From NCBI GenBank assembly GCA_016703765.1, contig JADJBL010000001.1, positions 186,001-250,000 of the forward strand: DNA of 64,000 nucleotides, given 5' to 3'. Position numbers and translations under genes: made by a program. Shown piece after piece: positions 8,476 to 17,221 of this stretch. Source of the stretch: Saprospirales bacterium. GTDB taxonomy: Bacteria; Bacteroidota; Bacteroidia; Chitinophagales; Saprospiraceae. Numbering within the stretch: the first letter of the stretch is position 1; every line of letters starts with the position of its first letter. The notes below the pieces were generated by a model. It was not told the DNA's origin and ran no database searches. It saw only the letters and a program-made list of their open reading frames with translations.

Positions 8476-9585
8476 TTACTGCATTTTGAGCCCGCCGTAA
8501 TCGAGGCGTGCCTTGATCACGCTTCGCGAGTTGGGCACGCCGTTGTGTCCCGACACCTCGTGGTAGGTGGGTTGTTCTTTTTCGTAGGTCACCTTGAGGG
8601 AGGAGGGATACAGGATGCCTGCGTATTTCCCTGCGGCTTCCAGTTGGTAGTTGGCCCCTTCTTCCACCTGGATTTTAAAGTCGGTGTAGCGGCCGTTGAG
8701 GCGGATCTCGGAGAAGCCCTTGAGTATCTTTTCCATGCGGGCGCCGCCGTATTCGAGGTCGAGTTCTGCGCTGTTGCTGACTTCTCCGACTTTGAAATCC
8801 GTGTAACGGGAAAAAGAGGAGAGGTCTTCGATACGGCTGATCTCTACCGAGCCGAAGTTGGCGCGGCTGTTTAGCTTGCTGAGGGTCCCGAGCCGGTAGG
8901 TATCGTATTTGGATTCGCTCTGGATATAGTGTCCTTCCTCGATCGTGACGTTGGAGTATTTGGTGGTCAGTTTGCCGTCGCGCACTTTGGCCAGGGTGAG
9001 GTTGCTGTAGGAGATAATTCCTTCGGCATCCCGGACGGAGGCGATGGTGGCGTTTCCATAGCTGAGGTCGAGGTTGATGTCATTTTGCAGCTCGTCCATG
9101 CGGAGGTTGCCGTATTTGAGGTCCATGACTACGCGGCCGGAGAAAGCGGAGGTAAAAACGTCGCCGTATTTATGGGCCACGTCGAGGGTGACGGTTTTGG
9201 GGAGGTACACTTCATAGTCGATGGTGAAATCGCTTTTGGAAGAGCCCCACCAATTCCAGCCGGAGGAGGATTCGATAATGGTTTCGGCTTTGACGAGGTT
9301 GGCGCTGGAGGTAAAGTCGATGCGAATCTGGTTGAAGACTTTTTGTGCTTCTTCCTCAGAACGGGCCTGGACGCGGATGGTGACATCCACTTTTACCTTG
9401 TTCTGATCCCAGGTTTTCACGTCGAGTTTGCCGTATTTGGTGATGAACTGCGTCAGCCCGGCGGGGTCGATGGAGAATTCGCGTTTGACCGCTTTGGTGA
9501 ATTCCGCTTTGGGGGAGGCCCAGGTAGCTGGGCCGGCCAGCAAGGCCAGGGCGAGAAGGCCGATAATTTTATAAGCTGGTTTCAT
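8476..9585 (-). CDS. DUF4097-like / adhesin-head beta-helix protein, secreted
   Basis: 369 residues with a signal peptide (cleavage near ATWA-SPKA, about residue 23). The body is made of repeated short strands with a YG-x-hydrophobic rhythm (KYGDVFTS, KYGNLRMD, SYGNATIA, YGGARMEK, DYGGLKM), typical of the DUF4097 / putative auto-transporter adhesin fold. Many family members are co-encoded with ECF sigma factors. It overlaps the preceding gene by 17 nt and is the last gene of the sigma operon, so it is either a regulated envelope output or a signal sensor. Ligand unknown. Confidence 0.72.
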   Translation of the reverse strand: MKPAYKIIGLLALALLAGPATWASPKAEFTKAVKREFSIDPAGLTQFITKYGKLDVKTWDQNKVKVDVTIRVQARSEEEAQKVFNQIRIDFTSSANLVKAETIIESSSGWNWWGSSKSDFTIDYEVYLPKTVTLDVAHKYGDVFTSAFSGRVVMDLKYGNLRMDELQNDINLDLSYGNATIASVRDAEGIISYSNLTLAKVRDGKLTTKYSNVTIEEGHYIQSESKYDTYRLGTLSKLNSRANFGSVEISRIEDLSSFSRYTDFKVGEVSNSAELDLEYGGARMEKILKGFSEIRLNGRYTDFKIQVEEGANYQLEAAGKYAGILYPSSLKVTYEKEQPTYHEVSGHNGVPNSRSVIKARLDYGGLKMQ

Positions 9586-10219
9586 TTTCTGCTGCTTTTG
9601 GATTAGTGGTTTGAATTTTTTCGAGTACGCGTTCCAGGATGTCGAGTTTGATTTGGTAGTTCCGGATCATGGCCTGAACGATCTGTTCTTCAGAGCCTTT
9701 TGGAGCGCTGTCCAATTCTCGCTGTAGTTCCTGGTAGAGTTCATCCAGTTGCTGGATGTCGGGTTGAACGGTGGCTTCCTGGTTGAAGCTGGTTAATTGC
9801 TGCATGCGGTTGTTCACCTGGGCGGAGTAGTATTGCTCCAGTTCTGCGTATTCAGGTGCGATTTCGGCCAGCGTAGGCAGTTGTTTTGCGTAGCTGATCT
9901 TATAGGCATACATTCCGATCACAGCTCCAATGCCGAGGAGGACGACCACGGAGGCGGCTACCCGGAGGTTTCGCCAGATCCGGTGGATTTTTGCCGCCTT
10001 TTGGCGGGCTTCCAGGGCTCGGTCGATAGCGGCCCAGACCCTTAGGCCGGGAATGCCCCGGTCGAGGGCAGCGCGGTTATCGACGATGAACTGTTCAACC
10101 CGGTCCACCCGATCCACAGCCTTCAGGACATTTTCGATACCGGACCAGAGCTGGCTGCCTGGTTGTTCCCGGTCGAAAGCTTCCCGGTTTTGTGCGATGA
10201 ATTTTTCGAGTTTATCCAT
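9569..10219 (-). CDS. Membrane-anchored putative anti-sigma factor with duplicated N-terminal motif
   Basis: 216 residues. The cytoplasmic N-terminus holds two copies of a ~31-residue motif 37 residues apart (EKFIAQNREAFDREQPG...LW and EQFIVDNRAALDRGIPG...VW; Phe7/Phe44, Trp25/Trp62). A single transmembrane helix spans about 86-105, followed by an extracytoplasmic, Gln/Glu-rich coiled-coil-like region (LDELYQELQRELDSA). Topology and position directly after the ECF sigma gene (52 nt) argue for an anti-sigma role, but no canonical zinc-type anti-sigma motif is present. The role is inferred from context. Confidence 0.68.
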   Translation of the reverse strand: MDKLEKFIAQNREAFDREQPGSQLWSGIENVLKAVDRVDRVEQFIVDNRAALDRGIPGLRVWAAIDRALEARQKAAKIHRIWRNLRVAASVVVLLGIGAVIGMYAYKISYAKQLPTLAEIAPEYAELEQYYSAQVNNRMQQLTSFNQEATVQPDIQQLDELYQELQRELDSAPKGSEEQIVQAMIRNYQIKLDILERVLEKIQTTNPKAAENETSL

Positions 10220-10271
10220 TTCTTCTTACTTCAAATGTTGGTTAGCAAAAATTGTTTTTGTGTGATTGTTT

Positions 10272-10823
10272 TCATTCAGATTCCGGGGACATCACGTGAA
10301 GCATTTCCTTTAGTTTTTTCCGGGCCCGGCTGTACTGCGATTTGGACGTAGCTTCCGAGATCCCGAGTATTTCGCCAATTTCCTGATGGTCGTAGCCTTC
10401 CAAAAGATAGAGGCTGAAGACGCTCCGGTATCCGTCTGGGAGCTGGCCGATGGCGCTGTGCACAGCGTCAACCGAAAGCGGGTACTCCGTCGGCTCGGGG
10501 GCATCGTCGGGCACTCCATGGAGGTTGTCCTGCAATTCGGAAAAAGCCAGCCGCCTTTTTTTGAGAAAGTTGATGCAATTGTTCACCACTATCCTCTTGA
10601 TCCAGGCGCCAATGGAAGATTCAAACCGGAAACTGTTCAGGTTGCTGAATACGTCGATAAAGGAATTCTGCAACAGATCTTCCGCGTCCGGCTCGTTTCG
10701 GACCATTCGCAGACAAACGTTGTACATCGCCTGTGAATAGAGACGATACAACTCGAACTGCGCTTGACGCTGGCCTTGCTTACAGCGTTCGACTATTTCG
10801 CGGTGAGTGCCTCCGTAGTCCAA
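10272..10823 (-). CDS. ECF-type RNA polymerase sigma factor
   Basis: 183 residues with sigma region 2 (about 33-90: CLRMVRNEPDAEDLLQNSFIDVF, FRFESSIGAWIKRI) and region 4 (about 125-175: LPDGYRSVFSLYLLEGY, HQEIGEILGISEATSKSQ). It directs RNA polymerase to a stress or envelope regulon; the target promoters are not evident here. The start is the TTG at 10823, preceded by a purine-rich GGAAAGA; no in-frame ATG gives a better N-terminus. First gene of a three-gene operon with the membrane-anchored partner and the DUF4097-like protein, divergent from the HEAT-cyclophilin gene. Confidence 0.92.
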   Translation of the reverse strand: MDYGGTHREIVERCKQGQRQAQFELYRLYSQAMYNVCLRMVRNEPDAEDLLQNSFIDVFSNLNSFRFESSIGAWIKRIVVNNCINFLKKRRLAFSELQDNLHGVPDDAPEPTEYPLSVDAVHSAIGQLPDGYRSVFSLYLLEGYDHQEIGEILGISEATSKSQYSRARKKLKEMLHVMSPESE

Positions 10824-11017
10824 TTCTTTCCGTTTTTTGATGCCCGACCGAAGGACACAGGCCCCCGGCTAGGGTTGCATCCCGTTTTTACACTCCTTAA
10901 AATACTGTTAAAATTTACAATAATCTGATAAAACACCTATCTCACTTTTGAATCCGCAACATTTCACAAATGCTTTAAATCTAAGTACTTTTACCACATC
11001 ACCCTCAACCGGCGCGC

Positions 11018-13027
11018 ATGAGACTCCTAATCTTCGCAATATTCATTCTACTTCTCGGCTTCTGCACCCCTCCATCGGACAAGAAGATCACGGAGGTGAG
11101 AACCAGCTTCAGCGACTCGCTGCTGCAGAAGATCTACGACCTCCAGGATCGCCTGCAGACAGACAGCATTATCCCATACTTCCGGCATGCCGATCCTTCC
11201 TACCGCTACGCCGCAGCCCTGGCCTTCGGGTCGGTCAGGGATTCCGCAGCCGTCGATAGCCTGGCGCTTCTGCTGAAGGATGATATCGAGAAGGTCCGGG
11301 TCGCAGCGGCCTATTCCATCGGGCAGATCGGCGCTGTCAAAGGGCAGGCCGCGCTGGTGCAGGCCTTCGACCAGACAGATACCGCCGGACTATGGGACCA
11401 CGCCAACGCCGCCATTCTGGAGGCCATCGGAAAATGCGGCAATGCCCAACACCTCGAATACCTCAGCACGATCAAGACTTACCAGCCAAAGGACACCGCC
11501 CTGCTCGAAGGCCAGGCCTACGGAATTTTTCGGTTTTCCCAGCGAAATATCACCTCGCCCCAGGGGACCGAAGCCATGTTCGGTTTTTTATCCAATCCAG
11601 CCTATCCCCATAGCGTACGCCTGATCGCCAGCTACTACCTGCTCCGAGGCAAGGACCTCGATCTGAAAGCCAGGGTCAGCGAACTGGCCAAGATCATGCA
11701 GCAGGAAAACGATCCCCTCGTGCGGATGAACCTCCCGATTCCGCTCGGCCGGACAAAAGACCCTATCGCCCTGGGCGCCCTCCTGAGCCAATACAACCTC
11801 GAATCGAATATGCAGGCCAAGGCCAACGTAATCCGGGCCCTGTCGAATTTTGATTATGCCGCTGTCAAGCCCATCATCTCCGGGGCGCTGAATGCTTCGG
11901 ACTACCATTTGTCGCGCACGGCCGCCCAGTTTTTTCTCGACTTCGGAAAGCCGGAGGAGGCCGGCTTTTATCTGGCTAAGGCAAAAGACACCCTGCATTG
12001 GGAGGTCCAGATGCTGCTCTACAGCGCCGCCAACCGACACCTTTCCGATTCCCTGATCTACATGAAAGACGCGGTCAATCAGGAGCTCCGCCAGCGCTTC
12101 GAAAAAAGCGCCAACCCCTACGAAAAAGCGGCTGCCCTTCGGGCATTGGGAGAGTTTGGGTGGAACTACCGTTATTTGAAGCAAGTCGGCTTCCCGGCCA
12201 CCGAGGAGGTGATTCGCACGGCCGCCATGGAATCGATCCTCAAGGCGGTAAAAGTGGCGGATTTCCGAAGGTACTTCGGCAGGTCCTACCGCAGGGTGCG
12301 CCAGGAAATCAGCAATTACTGCGTGGAAGCAATCAAAAACGGAGATGTGGGAATGAGCGCCGTCGCGGCGGAAATATTGAGGGAACCCGATTTGTTGTTC
12401 AAAGGTACCCTCACGAGCCTCGATTTTCTTCCAGCCGCAATGGCTAAAATGTCCCTGCCCCGGGACATCGAGACCTACAACGAGCTGAAAAAAACCCTCG
12501 ATTTCCTTCAGGACAAAACGGATACCAAGCCCTCAAAACCCGACTACAACCACCCCATCGACTGGAGTCTGGCGGAATCCATTCAGCAGGGCGCCCTGGC
12601 AAACATTAAAACCGCCAAAGGCGTGATCGCGCTCGAGCTTTGGCCCGACTACGCGCCCGCCACCGTGGCCAATTTCGTGTCCCTGGCTCGTTCGGGCTTT
12701 TACGACAACAAAGTATTCCACCGGGTCGTAAGCAATTTCGTCGTCCAGGCCGGTTGTCCCCGGGGCGACGGCTACGGCAGCCTCGACTACTCCATCCGCT
12801 CTGAATTGCCCTATCTGCACTACGACCAACCGGGCATGGTGGGCATGGCATCGGCAGGCAACCACACGGAGTGTACCCAGTTCTTTATCACCCATGTCCC
12901 CACTTTCCACCTCGACGGCAACTACACCATTTTCGGGCGGGTGACAAGCGGCATGGAAATTGTCGGGAAGATCGAGGTGGGCGACCGCATTGAAAAAATC
13001 GAAATTCAGGAAAACAACATTCAATAG
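11018..13027 (+). CDS. HEAT-repeat lipoprotein fused to a cyclophilin peptidyl-prolyl isomerase
   Basis: 669 residues. Lipobox LLGFC puts the lipid Cys at residue 16. Residues ~35-480 form HEAT-like helical repeats ([25 protein letters not shown], and others). Residues ~535-665 are a cyclophilin domain: [52 protein letters not shown]. The Arg in FHRV and the QFFIT strand fit an active isomerase, though the usual Trp pocket position reads FHLDGNY. Predicted to work in the periplasm as a scaffolded folding factor. First gene before gcvT (14-bp gap). Confidence 0.87.
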   Translation: MRLLIFAIFILLLGFCTPPSDKKITEVRTSFSDSLLQKIYDLQDRLQTDSIIPYFRHADPSYRYAAALAFGSVRDSAAVDSLALLLKDDIEKVRVAAAYSIGQIGAVKGQAALVQAFDQTDTAGLWDHANAAILEAIGKCGNAQHLEYLSTIKTYQPKDTALLEGQAYGIFRFSQRNITSPQGTEAMFGFLSNPAYPHSVRLIASYYLLRGKDLDLKARVSELAKIMQQENDPLVRMNLPIPLGRTKDPIALGALLSQYNLESNMQAKANVIRALSNFDYAAVKPIISGALNASDYHLSRTAAQFFLDFGKPEEAGFYLAKAKDTLHWEVQMLLYSAANRHLSDSLIYMKDAVNQELRQRFEKSANPYEKAAALRALGEFGWNYRYLKQVGFPATEEVIRTAAMESILKAVKVADFRRYFGRSYRRVRQEISNYCVEAIKNGDVGMSAVAAEILREPDLLFKGTLTSLDFLPAAMAKMSLPRDIETYNELKKTLDFLQDKTDTKPSKPDYNHPIDWSLAESIQQGALANIKTAKGVIALELWPDYAPATVANFVSLARSGFYDNKVFHRVVSNFVVQAGCPRGDGYGSLDYSIRSELPYLHYDQPGMVGMASAGNHTECTQFFITHVPTFHLDGNYTIFGRVTSGMEIVGKIEVGDRIEKIEIQENNIQ

Positions 13028-13041
13028 TAAATAACGCCTTT

Positions 13042-14151
13042 ATGAAAACCACCCCGCTGAATAGCACGCACATTGCCCTGGGGGCAAAAATGGTAGAATT
13101 TGCCGGTTACAATATGCCGGTTTCCTATTCCGGAATTACGGAAGAACACCAAGCCGTGCGCCGAAACGTCGGCGTATTCGACGTTTGCCACATGGGAGAG
13201 TTCATCGTCCGGGGGAAACAGGCCCTCGACCTCGTCCAGAAAGTCACCTCCAACGACGCCTCCAAACTGGCCATCGGCCAGGCCCAATACTCCTGCCTGC
13301 CCAACAGCTCCGGCGGGATCGTCGACGACCTGCTGGTGTACCGCCTGCCCAACGAAATGGGCTCGGAAGGCGAACACGTATTCATGCTGGTCGTAAATGC
13401 CTCCAACATGGAGAAGGACTGGGACTGGATCAGCAAGCACAATACTTTCGACGCCCGCATGATCAATATTTCGGACGAAACCGGCTTGCTGGCCATTCAG
13501 GGCCCCAATGCGGCCAAAGCGCTGCAATCGCTGACGGATGTGCGGCTCGACGAAATTCCCTACTACCATTTCACCAAAGGCCGTTTTGCGGGGGTGGATA
13601 ATATCGTGATCTCCGCCACCGGATATACCGGCGCCGGAGGATTCGAGCTCTACACCGATGCCAAAAACACGGCAGCCATCTGGGACGCTATTTTCGAAGC
13701 GGGAAAGTCACTCGGAATAAAGCCCATCGGGCTGGGCGCACGCGACACGCTCCGGCTGGAGATGGGCTTTTGCCTCTACGGAAACGACATCGACGACACG
13801 ACTTCTCCCCTCGAAGCGGGTCTGGGCTGGATCACCAAGATCCAGAAAGGCGACTTTATTGGCAAGGACTGGATCTCCAAACAGAAGGAAAACGGCGTTT
13901 CCAAAAAGCTGGTGGGCTTCGTGGTCAACGACCGCCGGGTGCCGCGCCATCATTACCTGATCGAAGATCCGGCAGGCAACGAGATTGGCCATGTCACCTC
14001 CGGTACGCAATCCCCTTCGATGGACAAACCCATCGGAATGGGCTATGTCTCCTTGCCGTTCAGCAAGCCCGGGGCGACGATCATGGTCGTCGCCGGCAAC
14101 AAACGGCTCGAGGCGAGTGTTGTACCTCTGCCAATATACCAAGCAAAATGA
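13042..14151 (+). CDS. gcvT: Aminomethyltransferase, glycine cleavage system T protein
   Basis: 369 residues, full length. Characteristic segments: [24 protein letters not shown] at the N-terminus, [48 protein letters not shown] and the C-terminal barrel ([19 protein letters not shown]). It transfers the methylene group of aminomethyl-lipoyl-H protein to tetrahydrofolate, releasing ammonia. gcvP and gcvH are not in the window. Lies in a run with the HEAT-cyclophilin gene and the GbsR-type regulator. Confidence 0.95.
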   Translation: MKTTPLNSTHIALGAKMVEFAGYNMPVSYSGITEEHQAVRRNVGVFDVCHMGEFIVRGKQALDLVQKVTSNDASKLAIGQAQYSCLPNSSGGIVDDLLVYRLPNEMGSEGEHVFMLVVNASNMEKDWDWISKHNTFDARMINISDETGLLAIQGPNAAKALQSLTDVRLDEIPYYHFTKGRFAGVDNIVISATGYTGAGGFELYTDAKNTAAIWDAIFEAGKSLGIKPIGLGARDTLRLEMGFCLYGNDIDDTTSPLEAGLGWITKIQKGDFIGKDWISKQKENGVSKKLVGFVVNDRRVPRHHYLIEDPAGNEIGHVTSGTQSPSMDKPIGMGYVSLPFSKPGATIMVVAGNKRLEASVVPLPIYQAK

Positions 14152-14169
14152 CACATTAATTCACCATCC

Positions 14170-14673
14170 ATGAACCTGGCCGAAGGCAAAGAGAAGTTTA
14201 TTCAATCGTGGGGGGCGCTGGGCTCCAGTTGGGGGATCAACCGCACCATGGCGCAGATTCACGCCCTGTTGCTGATCTCTCCCGAGCCCCTGAGCGCCGA
14301 GGATATCATGGAGGGCCTGCAAGTATCGAGGGGCAACGCAAACATGAACCTTCGGGCCCTGATGGACTGGGGGCTGGTGTACAAGGAGTTGAAACCCGGC
14401 GAGCGCCGCGAGTTTTTCCGGGCGGAGAAGGATATGTGGGAGGTGGTCAAGAAGATCATCATCCAGCGCAAGAAGAAAGAGCTGGCGCCCATGCTCAAGG
14501 TGCTCGACGAAGTGTCGACCGTCGATGCCGCCGGCGATCCGCAAGCCGAGGATTTCCTCAAGGTTATTCGAGATATCAAACTCTTCTCCAACAAAGCCGA
14601 CGCTACGCTCGACACCCTGACCAGAGCCGATTCGAACTGGTTTGTGGGAACGTTTTTGAAAATGGTAAAATAG
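14170..14673 (+). CDS. GbsR/MarR-like transcriptional regulator
   Basis: 167 residues with a winged helix at ~20-85 (AQIHALLLISPEPLSAEDIMEGLQVSRGNANMNLRALMDWGLV), the hallmark of the GbsR family, followed by KPGERREFFRAEKDMW and a helical dimerisation tail. Cytoplasmic DNA-binding protein; in other bacteria GbsR-type regulators respond to osmolytes, but the effector here is unknown. Starts 18 bp after gcvT, probably cotranscribed. Confidence 0.85.
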   Translation: MNLAEGKEKFIQSWGALGSSWGINRTMAQIHALLLISPEPLSAEDIMEGLQVSRGNANMNLRALMDWGLVYKELKPGERREFFRAEKDMWEVVKKIIIQRKKKELAPMLKVLDEVSTVDAAGDPQAEDFLKVIRDIKLFSNKADATLDTLTRADSNWFVGTFLKMVK

Positions 14674-14681
14674 AAGAACAT

Positions 14682-14716
14682 CTAAGACACAGTGGTCGAA
14701 GACCACTGTGTCTTAG
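14682..14716. terminator. Perfect 16-bp hairpin between convergent genes
   Basis: Arms 14682-14697 and 14701-14716 are exact reverse complements around a 3-nt loop (GAA). It fills the gap between the GbsR-type gene and serA. No strong U-tract follows on either strand, so the terminator role is inferred from position. Confidence 0.72.
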
Positions 14717-14722
14717 CAAATC

Positions 14723-15688
14723 TTATTTATCGTCTCCAAAGAATGCCAGAATGCGATCGGCCAGTTCCAGGCCGATGAGTCCCTGAGCCTCCTGAGTAGA
14801 GGCCCCGATATGGGGGGTGAGGGAGATTTTCGGATGTTCCATCAATTCTTTTTTGGGTTTGGGTTCGTCGTCGAAGACGTCGAGGCCCGCGCCGGCCACT
14901 TTTCCGCTTTTGAGGGAGTCGAGCAGCGCCTGTTCATCGACGGCGCCCCCGCGGGCGGCATTGATGAGAAATACGCCGTCCTTCATTTTGGCGATCTCGT
15001 CGTAGCTGATCAGGGCGCGGCCGCCGCTGAAGGGGACGTGCAGGGTGATAAAATCGCTCTTGGCCAGCATATCCTCCATTTCGCAGGTGCGGACCCTCAC
15101 CGAAAGACTCACGTCGGAGGAGTTGTACACATTGATATCGATCTCCACCTCGTCGACGACCAGATCTACCGGCATGACGTGCATGCCCAGGGCGACCCCG
15201 ATACGAGCCACTTCGCGACCGATGCGGCCGAAGCCGAGGATACCCAGGGTCTTGCCCCGAAGTTGTACCCCGTCGGAGTAGGTGTTTTTGAGATTTTTGA
15301 AATCGGTCGTCCCCCTCACCGGCAGCGCGCGGTTGGCGTGGTGCAGATGGCGGGCCAGGGTGAACATGTGCGCAAAGGTGAGTTCCGCCACGGCCTGCGA
15401 GGAGGAGGCCGGGGTATTCATCACCATGATATTCTTTTCGCGGGCATAATCCACGTCGATATTGTCCAGCCCGACGCCGCCGCGGGCGATGATCTTGAGG
15501 TTGGGGCAGGCGTCGATGATCTCTTTGGTCACTTTGGTGGCGCTTCGCACGATGATCACATCGTAGGGGGCCACGTGGCGGGGGAGCTCTTCCTGTGGTA
15601 TTTTTTTCGTATCGACCTGGTATCCGGCTTCTTCCAGCAGGCTCAGTCCGTCTTCGTGGATACCGTCGTTCGCAAGGATCTTGATCAT
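14723..15688 (-). CDS. serA: D-3-phosphoglycerate dehydrogenase-type 2-hydroxyacid dehydrogenase
   Basis: 321 residues from the ATG at 15688; a longer frame running upstream to 15991 lies antisense to the Nudix gene and is rejected. Rossmann motif ILGFGRIGREVARIG with downstream VDLVV (NAD binding), catalytic Arg in NAARGGAVDE, catalytic His in LTPHIGAST, and IIARGGVGLDNID. The short form lacks the ACT regulatory domain. It oxidises 3-phosphoglycerate in serine synthesis; a related 2-hydroxyacid substrate cannot be excluded. Divergent from the Nudix gene. Confidence 0.87.
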   Translation of the reverse strand: MIKILANDGIHEDGLSLLEEAGYQVDTKKIPQEELPRHVAPYDVIIVRSATKVTKEIIDACPNLKIIARGGVGLDNIDVDYAREKNIMVMNTPASSSQAVAELTFAHMFTLARHLHHANRALPVRGTTDFKNLKNTYSDGVQLRGKTLGILGFGRIGREVARIGVALGMHVMPVDLVVDEVEIDINVYNSSDVSLSVRVRTCEMEDMLAKSDFITLHVPFSGGRALISYDEIAKMKDGVFLINAARGGAVDEQALLDSLKSGKVAGAGLDVFDDEPKPKKELMEHPKISLTPHIGASTQEAQGLIGLELADRILAFFGDDK

Positions 15689-15766
15689 AGCATTTGATTT
15701 TGCTACGCAAAGAAAATCAATTTTGCCGATATCAAACCACGGCCCCTTTTTTAATGTTTTGACTGC

Positions 15767-16399
15767 ATGTTGACCAATACAAACCTGGACAGGCTCGGCG
15801 ACAGATTGCAGCGACCGCTTCCCGGGCAGGATGCGCAGTGGCGCATGGCCCACCTGGCAAGGAGGGGCGAATTCCCCATTCCGGACTCGGCCCGAAAGGC
15901 CGGGGTACTGGCTATGTTTTACCCCAATGCGCAGGGCGAATGGCAACTCGCGCTGATCGAGCGGGTGTCGCATCATCCCGGCGACCGGCACGGCGGGCAG
16001 ATCAGTTTCCCCGGAGGTCGTTACGAGGAAGGCGACGACACGCTCATGCAGACCGCCCTGCGGGAAACCCGCGAAGAGATCGGTGTGGATACCTCCGATG
16101 TAAAGGTGCTGGGGCCCCTGACCGAGTTATACATCCCGGTGAGCAATTACCTCGTGCATCCCTTTGTAGGCATACTGCCCTATACCCCCGTCTTCTCCCC
16201 TCAGTGGGACGAGGTGCAATCGGTGGTGGAGGCTTCGCTGGAGTCGCTCCTCCAGGCTTCTACCCGCCAAATCACCGACTTGCAGCTTTCCACCAACATC
16301 TTGCTGAAGGAGGTTCCCTATTTCAATGTATCCGGGAAGGTAGTCTGGGGCGCTACGGCGATGATTTTAAATGAGTTGTTGGAGGTCATGGAGGGCTGA
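15767..16399 (+). CDS. Nudix hydrolase, CoA pyrophosphatase-like
   Basis: 210 residues. The SFPGGRYEEGDDTLMQTALR segment followed by ETREEIGV is the CoA-pyrophosphatase form of the Nudix box, with catalytic glutamates in RETREE. HGGQISFPGG precedes it. Members split CoA or its oxidised forms to phosphopantetheine and 3',5'-ADP in a Mg2+-dependent reaction; substrate is inferred from the family. ATG at 15767. Monocistronic. Confidence 0.87.
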   Translation: MLTNTNLDRLGDRLQRPLPGQDAQWRMAHLARRGEFPIPDSARKAGVLAMFYPNAQGEWQLALIERVSHHPGDRHGGQISFPGGRYEEGDDTLMQTALRETREEIGVDTSDVKVLGPLTELYIPVSNYLVHPFVGILPYTPVFSPQWDEVQSVVEASLESLLQASTRQITDLQLSTNILLKEVPYFNVSGKVVWGATAMILNELLEVMEG

Positions 16400-16489
16400 G
16401 AGCTTTTGCTTTATTTCCAGTGCTTTTTGCTTTTGTTGATTGAATCGACAACGTGAGGAAAGGTACTTTAAGGTTTATTTATAATAGCA

Positions 16490-16522
16490 ATACTATCTTT
16501 TTGAATATTTATACTATCTTTG
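16490..16522 (+). promoter_or_regulatory. Promoter of the carbonic anhydrase gene with an 11-bp direct repeat
   Basis: A perfect -7 box TATCTTTG (16515-16522) lies 31 nt before the ATG. The 11-mer ATACTATCTTT occurs at 16490-16500 and again at 16511-16521, a 21-bp period (two helical turns). No good -33 TTTG is visible at the usual distance. Confidence 0.55.
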
Positions 16523-16553
16523 CTGCGAGATTTAAAATTGAAAAACAAGCTAT

Positions 16554-17213
16554 ATGAAGACGCTAACGAAAGAAATGCAGGCGGCCATCACTCCTTCCAT
16601 GGCCATTGACTTATTAAAAGAAGGAAACAAGCGATTTGTAAACAACCTGAAGGTTAACAGAAATTTGCTGCAACAGGCAAACGAAACATCAGACGGTCAG
16701 CATCCCTTTGCGGTAATTCTGAGTTGCATCGATAGCAGAACTTCCGCAGAATTAATTTTTGACCAGGGCCTTGGAGACATATTCAGCGTTCGCATTGCCG
16801 GGAACATTATTAATGAAGACATCTTAGGCAGTATGGAATTTGCTTGCAAGGTCGCCGGTTCAAAAATTATTGTGGTGTTGGGGCATACCAAATGCGGAGC
16901 AGTAAAGGGTGCTTGCGACCACGTTGAAATGGGCAACCTGACGGCGTTACTTACTAAAATACGACCTGCAGTTGACGATGAAACGCAAACCAAAGAGAAT
17001 AGGAATTCCAGCAACCCAAGTTTCGTCGAAAATGTGTCAACCATTAATGTCAAGAGGACCGTTAAGTCCATCATGGAACGCAGTCCAATCCTGAAAGAAA
17101 TGATTGAAAGCGGAAGCATTGGAATTGTTGGAGGAACTCACGACATTACAACAGGCGAGGTAACGTTCTATCCGGAGACCATGAATTTGGGTACTCCACG
17201 GGGTAATGGATAA
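16554..17213 (+). CDS. Beta-class carbonic anhydrase
   Basis: 219 residues. Zinc ligands and catalytic dyad are visible as CIDSR (about 58-62) and HTKCG (about 111-115), with SVRIAGNI between. It interconverts CO2 and bicarbonate in the cytoplasm; bicarbonate feeds carbamoyl-phosphate synthase and carboxylases. The gene is clearly more AT-rich than its neighbours (many TTA, ATT, AAA and GAA codons), hinting at later acquisition. Monocistronic with its own promoter; convergent with the sorbosone-type gene, 8 bp apart. Confidence 0.92.
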   Translation: MKTLTKEMQAAITPSMAIDLLKEGNKRFVNNLKVNRNLLQQANETSDGQHPFAVILSCIDSRTSAELIFDQGLGDIFSVRIAGNIINEDILGSMEFACKVAGSKIIVVLGHTKCGAVKGACDHVEMGNLTALLTKIRPAVDDETQTKENRNSSNPSFVENVSTINVKRTVKSIMERSPILKEMIESGSIGIVGGTHDITTGEVTFYPETMNLGTPRGNG

Positions 17214-17221
17214 TTTCGATC

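Noticed and set aside
15689..15991. N-terminal extension of serA
   Set aside because: Lies antisense to the Nudix gene; the ATG at 15688 begins the canonical fold.
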